64,000 nucleotides of DNA from Pedobacter jeongneungensis (lineage in GTDB: Bacteria > Bacteroidota > Bacteroidia > Sphingobacteriales > Sphingobacteriaceae), in NCBI RefSeq assembly GCF_000633455.1, contig NZ_AYMG01000003.1:124001-188000 (forward strand), read 5' to 3'. Shown piece after piece: positions 1-7,763 of this stretch. The notes under the pieces are model-generated. The model worked only from the letters and a program-made list of their open reading frames with translations. It was not told where the DNA came from and ran no database searches. Made by a program: the position numbers and the translations under genes. Position 1 is the stretch's first letter. Each line of letters starts with the position of its first letter.

Positions 1-628
1 CGATGATAGATGGTAAAAACTCTACAACAGAAACTTTTGTACCTAAACGGGCATAAACCGAACCTAATTCCAGGCCGATTACACCACCACCGATAACCAC
101 CATCGTTTTTGGTACTTCTTTAATATTTAAAGCTTCGGTTGAAGTAATGATGCGTTTTTTATCGATAGGTAAAAATGGTAAAGCTGTTGGTTTAGAACCT
201 GTAGCAATGATTACGTTTTTAGCAGACAAAGTTTCGGTAGAACCATCAGCTTTGGTTACCAGGATGGTATTTTTATCTACAAAAGAACCCACACCTTCGA
301 AAGAATCGATTTTGTTTTTCTTGAACAAATAAGTGATACCAGCTGTATTTTGAGCAACAACATCGTCTTTACGAGCGATCATTTGTTTCATATCAACTTT
401 TAAATCTTTTAAGTTGATACCGTGAGTAGTAAATGTATGGGCAGCGTTGTGGAAATGCTCTGAAGAATCTAACAAAGCCTTAGATGGGATACAGCCTACA
501 TTTAAGCAAGTACCTCCAAAAGTTTTATATTTTTCTACTACTGCAGTTTTTAAACCTAACTGAGCACAACGGATTGCGCCTACATAACCGCCCGGCCCTG
601 AACCGATAACAACGACATCGTATTGCAT
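1..628 (-). CDS. lpd: Dihydrolipoyl dehydrogenase (E3), N-terminal part, cut by window edge
   Basis: E3 flavoprotein that reoxidises dihydrolipoamide with NAD+ in the pyruvate and 2-oxoglutarate dehydrogenase complexes and the glycine cleavage system. About 209 codons are visible. The ATG at 626-628 opens with a Rossmann FAD motif GSGPGG (residues 9-14), then the redox pair in CLNVGC (Cys41 and Cys46), and near residue 177 the NAD-binding GGGVIG. The NAD-domain remainder and the dimerisation domain lie beyond base 1. The upstream region (629-933) holds a long hairpin and no other gene. The aminomethyltransferase gene gcvT, at 43.4 kb, belongs to one system that uses this enzyme. Assignment is firm from the ordered motifs. 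Confidence 0.95.
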   Translation of the reverse strand, partial: MQYDVVVIGSGPGGYVGAIRCAQLGLKTAVVEKYKTFGGTCLNVGCIPSKALLDSSEHFHNAAHTFTTHGINLKDLKVDMKQMIARKDDVVAQNTAGITYLFKKNKIDSFEGVGSFVDKNTILVTKADGSTETLSAKNVIIATGSKPTALPFLPIDKKRIITSTEALNIKEVPKTMVVIGGGVIGLELGSVYARLGTKVSVVEFLPSII

Positions 629-762
629 AATTTCTTGATAATTTTAATTAGCCAAATGTAGGGAAAAAAGGCGGAAAGCTGAAAGCGAATGGCTAATTGA
701 AATGGTTCGGTATTTCATAATCAATGGCTGAAGATCAATAAAATGGCTTATTAAAGCCCAAA

Positions 763-842
763 AGTCCATTGGTTTGATGAGCGTACAAAACATTTTACTT
801 TCAGCGTATAAAATGTTCTGATAAACTCAAACCAAATGGACT
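763..842. terminator. Long imperfect inverted repeat between the small lipoprotein gene and lpd
   Basis: The arms AGTCCATTGGTTTGA (from 763) and TCAAACCAAATGGACT (to 842) pair almost perfectly. An inner pair, AACATTTTA with TAAAATGTT, closes a short loop. The element lies just past the minus-strand lipoprotein gene and before lpd, so it could end the first transcript. There is no strong T run, so a terminator role is a guess. The rest of 629-933 shows nothing coding. Confidence 0.45.
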
Positions 843-933
843 AAAGAGACTGTTTTGGAGTTGGGAGATTGGCGTTTGGAGCCAATATCCAGTTTAAACA
901 ACTAACCGATTGACCAATAAATAATGAACCAAC

Positions 934-1332
934 CTACAAACTTAATGACGCCGATGCGCTTAAAATTGCTCCGCTTGATGTGCCTTCTCTTTTTAATTCT
1001 CCATCTACATAAATCTGTGCTTTTAGCGTAGAGCTAGCATTAACCCCTGTTGCATTGGCAGCAATGTTTAATGAAAGTGTGCCTGCAGGTACGGTAATTT
1101 CCTGACTGGCCCAGGTAGATCCGCTTAAGCTTGTAGCAGTTGTAATCTGCGAATCGTAGCCATAAACTACTGTACTGATGTTACTTCCAGCTGAGGCTTC
1201 AAGTTTAAATACCACCTTGTGCGAACTTTTTGAAGGAGTTTCTGCATCGTCTTTTTTACATGACATTAAACCCGTAAATAAAACCAGCGCAAAGAAAGAA
1301 AGTACAAATGTTTTAATTTTGATGTTTTTCAT
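934..1332 (-). CDS. Small secreted lipoprotein of unknown function
   Basis: A 132-residue protein I do not recognise. The N-terminus is a lipoprotein signal: KIK, a hydrophobic stretch, then LMSC (Cys near residue 25) followed by KKDD, typical of Bacteroidota surface or periplasmic lipoproteins. The mature part is rich in Ser, Thr, Ala and Val with alternating hydrophobic residues, suggesting a single small beta-sandwich domain. No catalytic motif is visible. It is divergent from the sensor kinase gene that starts at 1481, with 148 bp between them carrying both promoters. Exported location is well supported; function is unknown. Confidence 0.75.
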   Translation of the reverse strand: MKNIKIKTFVLSFFALVLFTGLMSCKKDDAETPSKSSHKVVFKLEASAGSNISTVVYGYDSQITTATSLSGSTWASQEITVPAGTLSLNIAANATGVNASSTLKAQIYVDGELKREGTSSGAILSASASLSL

Positions 1333-1480
1333 AATTAGATTTTAAAAAATAGAACTGCAAATAAACAAATGCGCGTTTTGCTGTGCAATAACCAGAAAAC
1401 ACCATTTTTTTCTACCTGATTTCAGGTATATTCTGACTTTAATTTCTGGTTAATAGATAAAGCATGCATTTTTAGTTTTA

Positions 1481-3499
1481 ATGAGAAATTACATCATCCT
1501 ACTTTTATCCCTGATTTTTTGTTATTTAAATGGTAAAGCACAGTTGCGGCCAGTTGATCAAAAATATACTGATAGCCTGAGCAAGATTTTACAGGCCAAT
1601 GCATCTGACAGCATAAAAGCTGAAACAGCTTTTAAATTATGCAATTTTTGGTCGGAAATAGATAGTAATAAAGCTGTTCCTTATTTAAACACGGGAAGAT
1701 CATGGAGCAAAGCATATCCATTGCTAATGGCTAAATCATATTGGTACGAATCTTTAATTTATCTCTACAAGGATTATCCTAAAACAGAAAGATTACTTAT
1801 CAAAGCCGATTCTTTATTGAATAAATTTAATATAAAAGAAATTTATCGGATAAGATCAATGATTTGGCATAACTATGCTTTGATACAACAACATAAAGAT
1901 GATTTGAAAACCACACTTGATGTACTGATTAACCGTGTTTTACCACTTTCTAAAAAAGCTGGTCATAAGGAACTTCTGGGTACAGAATATGTTTCTATCG
2001 GTACCATACTGATGAACATTGGTCAATACGAAAAAGCAAAGCCATATCTGCAACAGGGCTTAAATGCTTTAAAAGACGCTACTCCCGATAAATATTACCT
2101 GCTCGTTAATGTTTATAACACCATATCTGAAAATTATTACCATTTAAAGCATTACAGCGAAACTAAAAAATACCTCGATCTTGCAAAAATAGTACTGGAT
2201 AAGTCGGACCATGTTAGAACAGGTTACTCAATGGCAATATTCTGGCTCGATTACTATAAAAGCACCACCCGTTATTTCATCAATACAAAGCAAGAAAACC
2301 TGGCTTTAACAGATGCTGATAAAGCGATTAAACTGGCTGAACAATTGAACGATAATTACACGCTCCAGGAAATTGTATTTGAGAAATACCGGATCCTCTT
2401 CGATCAGAAAAAATTTGTTGAAGCAAAAAAAACACTATTACAGATTGTTAATCAGCCAGAAATTAACACACTCGCCACCAATAAACTGCGCTTAACCGAA
2501 GCGCTTTCGGAAGTCAATTACGAATTAGGCAATCTTCAGGAAGCCTACCAATTGCTCAAAAAAAGCAAATTGCTTAAAGATAGCCTGAACGAAAATAAAA
2601 CCAAAGAAGATATTAATGCGCTGGAGATTAAATATAAAAATGCTGAAAACCAGAAAAAGATTGCCCATTTAAATGCAGAAAAGAAACAGCACGCCGTAAT
2701 TATCAAAAACAATAAAACCACTACCATGCTATTGATCGCTGCGTCATTTTTCCTCCTGGTGATTATTATTCTTTTGTTCTTCTACTTTAACGGTTATAAA
2801 AAACTGGCCGCACAAAGGGCGATTAACTACAGGCAAAAAGTAGCCGATTTACAACAGAAACAACAGTTAGAAATTAGCAGGGCAATGCTTAACGCCGAAG
2901 AAAAAGAAAGAAATAGGATAGCTCAGGACCTGCATGATGGACTTGGCGGTATGCTATCGGGTTTGAAAATAAATCTCTCCAACTGGGCCAAACACCGGAA
3001 AATGCAATTACATGATGTAGAATTACAACGGATTGTTACCCAGTTAGACAGTTCAGTTACCGAGCTAAGGCACATTGCAAGAAACATGATGCCTCAGACT
3101 TTATTAAAATTCGGACTGGAAACGGCATTAAAAGATTTGGCAGAATCTGCGATGAGTCACGAGCTGCATGTAGATTTCCAGGCATTAAATATCTCTAAAA
3201 ACATAGCGCTCGAAGAACAAATCATCATCTACCGGATTGTACAGGAAATTTTAACAAATGCCTTAAAACATGCCGGTGCCACAGAAATCGTTTTGCAATG
3301 CAGCGAAAACGAAAACCACTTTTACATCACCATAGAAGATAATGGAATCGGTTTTGATACCTCAACCTACACAAAAGGAATGGGTATAGAAAACATCAAA
3401 AACAGGGTAGCCTACCTGAAAGGCAAATTTGAAATCGATTCTCAGTCCGGGAATGGAACTACCGTAAATATCGAAATCCCCATTAATTATGAACAATAA
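1481..3499 (+). CDS. TPR-containing sensor histidine kinase (HisKA_3 / NarL type)
   Basis: Membrane sensor kinase, 672 residues. In order: a signal peptide (to about residue 20), a periplasmic region of helical TPR-like repeats (roughly 60-370), one membrane helix (about 413-437), a short coiled coil, then a HisKA_3 dimerisation and phosphoacceptor domain with DLHDGLGG (His485), and a GHKL ATPase domain with the N box QEILTNALKHAG (about 587) and the G box DNGIGFD (about 620). This is the NarX/DesK branch of kinases that phosphorylate LuxR-type regulators. Its stop overlaps the start of the regulator gene at 3489 by 11 bp, so the two are translationally coupled and almost certainly partners. 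The signal sensed is unknown. Confidence 0.93.
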   Translation: MRNYIILLLSLIFCYLNGKAQLRPVDQKYTDSLSKILQANASDSIKAETAFKLCNFWSEIDSNKAVPYLNTGRSWSKAYPLLMAKSYWYESLIYLYKDYPKTERLLIKADSLLNKFNIKEIYRIRSMIWHNYALIQQHKDDLKTTLDVLINRVLPLSKKAGHKELLGTEYVSIGTILMNIGQYEKAKPYLQQGLNALKDATPDKYYLLVNVYNTISENYYHLKHYSETKKYLDLAKIVLDKSDHVRTGYSMAIFWLDYYKSTTRYFINTKQENLALTDADKAIKLAEQLNDNYTLQEIVFEKYRILFDQKKFVEAKKTLLQIVNQPEINTLATNKLRLTEALSEVNYELGNLQEAYQLLKKSKLLKDSLNENKTKEDINALEIKYKNAENQKKIAHLNAEKKQHAVIIKNNKTTTMLLIAASFFLLVIIILLFFYFNGYKKLAAQRAINYRQKVADLQQKQQLEISRAMLNAEEKERNRIAQDLHDGLGGMLSGLKINLSNWAKHRKMQLHDVELQRIVTQLDSSVTELRHIARNMMPQTLLKFGLETALKDLAESAMSHELHVDFQALNISKNIALEEQIIIYRIVQEILTNALKHAGATEIVLQCSENENHFYITIEDNGIGFDTSTYTKGMGIENIKNRVAYLKGKFEIDSQSGNGTTVNIEIPINYEQ

Positions 3500-4121
3500 G
3501 ATTAAACTTGCCGTTGTAGATGATCACCCGATTGTGATCCAGGGAATTGTATCCTTAATTAACAACCTTGGTAATATGGATGTGGTGGGCAGTTTCCAAT
3601 CGGGCGGTGAATTGATTGCCTTTTTAAATGATCATGAGCTCGACATTGTATTACTCGATATCATGCTGCCCGATATTAATGGTATTGAACTATGCGCACA
3701 GGTAAAAAAACTATCACCAGCAACTGCAGTTATTGCCATTAGCAACCATACCGAACGGAGCATTATTATGCAGATTTTACAGAATGGGGCTAGCGGGTAC
3801 ATCTTAAAAAATGCCTCGGTAGAAGAATTAAAAAACTGCATCGAAACAGCGCTTAACGGAGAACTGGCCTTTAGTAAAGAGGTGATAGAAATCATTGCTA
3901 AACCATCAATAAATGATTTAAAAGGCCGACCAAAATTTACCAAACGCGAAAATGAGATTCTTCGTTTAATTGCCCAGGGAAAAACCACCGCAGGTATAGC
4001 CGACGAACTTTTTCTGAGTCCGCTTACGGTAGAAACCCACCGCCGAAACATGATGCAGAAACTTGATGTTAAAAATGCTATCGAGCTGATTAATATTGCT
4101 ACCGAGCAGTTGCTGATTTAG
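3489..4121 (+). CDS. Response regulator, NarL/LuxR family
   Basis: Cytoplasmic partner of the kinase just upstream. The receiver domain (residues 5-120) has the acidic pocket VVDDH (Asp11, Asp12), the phosphoacceptor Asp57 in LLDIMLPD, and a Lys in the ILKNAS loop. A LuxR-type helix-turn-helix follows (about 145-210), with KRENEILRLIAQGKT and the recognition helix in SPLTVETHRRNMMQKL. The gene begins inside the last codons of the kinase gene. Target genes cannot be read from the sequence, and no repeated operator was found near it. The length (210) is standard for the family. Confidence 0.94.
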   Translation: MNNKIKLAVVDDHPIVIQGIVSLINNLGNMDVVGSFQSGGELIAFLNDHELDIVLLDIMLPDINGIELCAQVKKLSPATAVIAISNHTERSIIMQILQNGASGYILKNASVEELKNCIETALNGELAFSKEVIEIIAKPSINDLKGRPKFTKRENEILRLIAQGKTTAGIADELFLSPLTVETHRRNMMQKLDVKNAIELINIATEQLLI

Positions 4122-4189
4122 TTTGGCGCTGAGGGTTGATTATTCTATTAACCATGAATTAATGAACCATTGACTAATGAACAACTGAA

Positions 4190-4549
4190 CTAATATACCT
4201 CTTGCCCGAAAGTAAGCAGATTGCTATCCGGATCGAGCATGGCAAATTCTTTCTGCCCCCAGGGTTTGGTTTGCAAACTTCCTGCCGGATGAATGCTTTG
4301 TTTAGTATCCAACATCGATTGGTACAGCCCGTCTATATCATTGGTACGAATGTAAACCTGTCCGTAGTTTTCTTTGGGATCGAGTGCTTCGAATAAAAAA
4401 AAGTGAATCTGTACCTGGTCTTTTTGTACCATCAGATATTCATTGAAATCGGCACCTCCAATGTCTTTAAAACCCAACTGATTTACGTAAAAGTTTCTGG
4501 TAACTGCTTTATTCCGCATGGGCAGTTTCGGGTTGATTTCTGTAAGCAT
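4190..4549 (-). CDS. VOC-superfamily (glyoxalase/bleomycin-resistance-like) protein
   Basis: A 119-residue protein with the paired beta-alpha-beta-beta-beta layout of the vicinal oxygen chelate fold: LPMRNKAVTRNFYVNQLGF at the start of the first half, IYQSMLDTK-like helix and PWGQKEFAMLDPDSNLLTFGQ at the end of the second. The closing DPDSNLLTF motif is the family signature. VOC proteins include metal-dependent lyases, dioxygenases and drug-binding proteins; the substrate cannot be told here. It is convergent with the regulator gene and precedes the Crp/Fnr gene on the same strand by 63 bp, perhaps in one transcript. Confidence 0.82.
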   Translation of the reverse strand: MLTEINPKLPMRNKAVTRNFYVNQLGFKDIGGADFNEYLMVQKDQVQIHFFLFEALDPKENYGQVYIRTNDIDGLYQSMLDTKQSIHPAGSLQTKPWGQKEFAMLDPDSNLLTFGQEVY

Positions 4550-4612
4550 ATTTTTTTTATTTCAAAGATGAGGTATTTTCTCAAAAGCAGCACTTGATCG
4601 AAATCAGGAAAT

Positions 4613-5164
4613 TCAATAATTTGCCCTAACCCTGCTTAGTGTTTCGGGCGCTATTTTAAGGTAAGAAGCAATCATTTTAACAGGAAAAACCTGTACAATA
4701 AACGGTTTGGCATTTTTAATGTAATTATATTTTTGGGCAGGACTTAATGCATTATCGAAAAGATAGGTCCGGTGATTAGTTTGGTCAAAAATCCTAGTGA
4801 GGTTTAAGAAAGATTGCGACCTGGCAATCAACTCATGCAGGTTACTTAAACTCAATTCTACAACCTCAGCATCCTCAAATGCCTTAATTGTTGTGTCCGA
4901 TGGTTTTTGATCTATCAAACTTGGGTGATTATACATCCATTCTTTGGGCAAGTGCAAATCAATGATTATTTCAGTTGTATCATCAACCTGAAATTGAAAG
5001 AAAGATCCAGATAAGATGAAATAAACAGATTGACAAACCTCACCTTGTCGCAATAACAGATCATTTTTCTTGAATATTTTTCGCTGAATTTTTTCTTCAA
5101 AAAGAAGCAGATCATGGGATGAAAATGATCCGACACGGGCTAAAATTTCCTGAGCTGACATCAT
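4613..5164 (-). CDS. Crp/Fnr-family transcription regulator
   Basis: A cyclic-nucleotide-binding-type domain occupies the N-terminal two thirds (LLLRQGEVCQSVYFILSGSF is the typical beta-roll), followed by a short helical linker and a C-terminal helix-turn-helix ending in the Bacteroidota-typical IASYLKIAPETLSRVRA. I place the start at the ATG of MMSAQEIL (5164), because the upstream extension to 5200 adds residues not typical of the family and abuts the preceding gene. These regulators are usually ligand-free or sense redox or small molecules. The close upstream DUF2306 membrane gene may be co-transcribed. Confidence 0.85.
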   Translation of the reverse strand: MMSAQEILARVGSFSSHDLLLFEEKIQRKIFKKNDLLLRQGEVCQSVYFILSGSFFQFQVDDTTEIIIDLHLPKEWMYNHPSLIDQKPSDTTIKAFEDAEVVELSLSNLHELIARSQSFLNLTRIFDQTNHRTYLFDNALSPAQKYNYIKNAKPFIVQVFPVKMIASYLKIAPETLSRVRANY

Positions 5165-5201
5165 ATAAAATTCAATTATTTCAGCAGATAGGCCATACAA
5201 G

Positions 5202-5810
5202 TTATTGATTTGCGATTTTTCTGGTGATTAAATAGGCAACAATCAAATTAGGGATCCAGCACAGCCAGGCAACAACCAGATAGGCTTTTGAAAAATCGCC
5301 ATAAAACATGGTCAAAACCGGAAGCCAAATCCTTAATGTTACCGCAGCAAAACAAGCCGCATAACTGTAAACCATCATTTTTTGATGTTTTTCAATTTCG
5401 GCATTTTTAATATATAAATAAGCTTTTAGGGTAGTGTAAAACCAAATGATGCCTAAACAAATAAATCCCGCGGAAGAAACCCATCCACCTGTCGCAAAAA
5501 AACCAATATAAATACCCGCTAATGCGCTAAGCAGTACAGCAACGACATAAACTTTACCCAGTTTTCGGTGTAATGCCATACGCCTGTTTCTCATTTTCGG
5601 ACTAAATTGTGTCCAACCAATAAATAAAGCGACTCCCCCTAAGATGATGTGCGTATAAAAACCAATGTTCCAAAAAGTATTGCTTAACAACTCAACCGAT
5701 TTTGAATTTAACAATCCAAATTTTCTATCGATCAAAAAGTAAATCATTGGATAAAGTCCAATCAGCAATGCGAAGGTTGCAAATAAAATCCATAATCCTT
5801 TTTTTACCAT
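5202..5810 (-). CDS. DUF2306-type six-helix membrane protein
   Basis: A 202-residue inner-membrane protein with six predicted helices: the N-terminal WILFATFALLIGLYPMIYF, then segments around residues 50-70, 90-110, 115-135, 143-165 and 175-195. The conserved HIILGGVALFIGW and HRKLGKVYVVAVLLSA stretches, with their histidines at the membrane edge, fit DUF2306, a family of possible haem- or quinone-related membrane proteins with no proven function. The Crp/Fnr gene starts within 40 bp downstream on the same strand, which suggests joint expression. Confidence 0.78.
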   Translation of the reverse strand: MVKKGLWILFATFALLIGLYPMIYFLIDRKFGLLNSKSVELLSNTFWNIGFYTHIILGGVALFIGWTQFSPKMRNRRMALHRKLGKVYVVAVLLSALAGIYIGFFATGGWVSSAGFICLGIIWFYTTLKAYLYIKNAEIEKHQKMMVYSYAACFAAVTLRIWLPVLTMFYGDFSKAYLVVAWLCWIPNLIVAYLITRKIANQ

Positions 5811-5855
5811 GAGAAAGTTTGATTGCTTTCCACTAATCTAGTTAATTTTCAAGAA

Positions 5856-6521
5856 CTAAATCAATTCCTTTTGCAGCATAAATTCTTTGGCATTGGCAAA
5901 ACTAAGAAATAGCTCATCAGCGATTTTTAGTTTTTGATGTGCACGCACATTGTTCTGTATAGCGTAACAGGTAATGCCTGCAGCCATCGCAGATTTAACA
6001 CCATTCAGAGTGTCTTCAAAAACAATACACTCTTCTTTCGCTATACCTAAGCGTTCCACGCAAAGATTATAACTTTCAGGATCGGGTTTTGATTTACTTA
6101 CATCTGTACGGGTAATAAACAAACTAAAATACTTCGCCAAACCATTGCGCTCAAAAACAGCTTCAACATCAATTTTAGGACTGGCCGTAACCACCGCAAG
6201 CGTAAATCCTTTTTCGTAAGCAAACTGCACAAATTCTAAGGCATAAGGCATTAACTGAATATCGGTTGTTCTAAAGCCATCAAAAGTTATTTTTTCTCTT
6301 CTATCAACAAAGCGATCTAAATCTTCAGGAATTTTATATCGGTCTATAATTGTTTTTGCATTTTTCGGCAAGGGGATTCCTGCATAATTACTTAGCCAGT
6401 CTTTAAAATCAATGGTTACACCATACTCACCCAAAAATGTATTCCAACAATCGAAATGAAATTTCTCTGAATCAATTAATGTACCGTCTAAATCGAAAAG
6501 CAATGCTTTTATTTTACTCAT
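5856..6521 (-). CDS. HAD-superfamily hydrolase, beta-phosphoglucomutase-like
   Basis: A 221-residue HAD phosphatase with motif I DLDGT (nucleophile Asp10, acid/base Asp12), a helical cap (about 20-80), motif II in VVTASPK, motif III Lys in SKPDPESY, and motif IV in VFEDTLNGVKSAMAAG. The cap type and the KPDP and EDT-x-NG-x-x-AA strings place it with beta-phosphoglucomutase and sugar-phosphate phosphatases. The substrate is not determined by sequence alone. It is cytoplasmic. The phytase-like gene follows 24 bp past its upstream side on the same strand but is probably unrelated in function. Confidence 0.9.
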   Translation of the reverse strand: MSKIKALLFDLDGTLIDSEKFHFDCWNTFLGEYGVTIDFKDWLSNYAGIPLPKNAKTIIDRYKIPEDLDRFVDRREKITFDGFRTTDIQLMPYALEFVQFAYEKGFTLAVVTASPKIDVEAVFERNGLAKYFSLFITRTDVSKSKPDPESYNLCVERLGIAKEECIVFEDTLNGVKSAMAAGITCYAIQNNVRAHQKLKIADELFLSFANAKEFMLQKELI

Positions 6522-6545
6522 TATAAATTTTAAATTGGAATTAGC

Positions 6546-7706
6546 TTAAGGAATAACCTCAAATAAAAAAAACTGCTGAACCTGCGATTTCGCAAAATTA
6601 TTATCTACACAAAATATTAAAGAATAATGCCCGTTCGCAAGTTTTGGCCCAAAAGTTACCCCTTCAAAATTATCGATATGCCTGTTTAAAGTATCAAAAT
6701 CGAAAAGTAGTTTTTTGGTTAAAGGCTTCGGTGGATTCTTTACAAAAGATGCATTATCAATTTCATTTTCGGCACCGTTCAGATCAACCAAATAGAGTTT
6801 TAAAAAAGTATGGTCATCGTGCCCTTTTGCCCAGGCCCTTTCCATTACCAATAGCGTATGGTTGTTAACCGCTAATATTTCTGAAATGCCATTGATATTC
6901 CAGTCGTTATCTACACTAGGTTTCACAGGTAAATCTCCCAGATTATAGGCATATTGGGCAATATTTCTTTTGGTCTTTGCATCGAACTTTAAAATCCGCG
7001 TTAAAGCCTTATCATAACCAAAAGAAGATTGTGGGCCATCCTGATATAAGGGTTCTTCTAAACTGGCATATAAAGTTTTGTAATGATCGGCATAGGTTAA
7101 TCCTTCGAACAATGCATTTTTCCGTGGACCGCTCTCCGTTTTTGTAAAATGAAAACCTTTTGGCAGCGGAATGGTATCTAAAAATTTTCCGGTGGTAGAA
7201 ATAAAAGTTAAACTGGGTTGAACGATTGTGGTATCACCATTTTTAAACAATCTTTCACCTTCGCTGCTCCAGATTAATTGTTTGATAATTGGATTATAAC
7301 GGACCGATTCGCCATCAGGTTTTACACTTTTATCGGTACCATATTTGGGATACTGTTTTCCATTTTCCTGCAAGAAACAGGTAACACCTGTTATCCGAAC
7401 GGTATCAATTTTATTTGTTTTGAGATCGATCTGAGCGGTGTAAATCCTTGCCGGACTGAATTGCGATGGATCATCACTGATCAGATAATACCGGTTTTGA
7501 GCTGCATCATAATCAATCCCCGATAAACCACCCACCACCGTATTTTGAAAATTTAAGTTTAAAGGCATCACGTATTCATGCAGAAATTTAACCGACGAAA
7601 TACTGGTTTCTACTTGCTTAACCGCCGCATATTTGGTTACCGAGCAGGAGGAGAGTACAATAGCAAAAAGAGCATAAACAAAGAAGAATTGGCGTATGGG
7701 TTTCAA
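6546..7706 (-). CDS. Phytase-like (esterase-like activity of phytase) lipoprotein
   Basis: Exported beta-propeller-like protein. I recognise the phytase-like family from GGLSGIDYD near the start, KPDGESVRYNP, FEGLTYADHYKTLYASLEEPL in the middle and ERAWAKGHDDHTFLKLYLVDL near the end. Members are secreted and linked by annotation to phosphoester cleavage; the activity here is unproven. The likely start is TTG at 7704-7706, giving KPIRQFFFVYALFAIVLSSCS, a good lipoprotein signal with SSC. The open frame runs upstream to 8171, but that extension is translated tandem repeat and has no signal peptide. There is no ATG between the repeat and the signal. The start codon is the uncertain point. Confidence 0.75.
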   Translation of the reverse strand: MKPIRQFFFVYALFAIVLSSCSVTKYAAVKQVETSISSVKFLHEYVMPLNLNFQNTVVGGLSGIDYDAAQNRYYLISDDPSQFSPARIYTAQIDLKTNKIDTVRITGVTCFLQENGKQYPKYGTDKSVKPDGESVRYNPIIKQLIWSSEGERLFKNGDTTIVQPSLTFISTTGKFLDTIPLPKGFHFTKTESGPRKNALFEGLTYADHYKTLYASLEEPLYQDGPQSSFGYDKALTRILKFDAKTKRNIAQYAYNLGDLPVKPSVDNDWNINGISEILAVNNHTLLVMERAWAKGHDDHTFLKLYLVDLNGAENEIDNASFVKNPPKPLTKKLLFDFDTLNRHIDNFEGVTFGPKLANGHYSLIFCVDNNFAKSQVQQFFLFEVIP

Positions 7707-7763
7707 ATCGAAATGTTTAGGTTGCAAAAATATGTTTTTTTGATGCAACAATTGATAGTTTTT

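Noticed and set aside
2545..2727. Minus-strand hydrophobic 60-residue frame within the kinase gene
   Set aside because: Shadow of the transmembrane and coiled-coil codons of the kinase.
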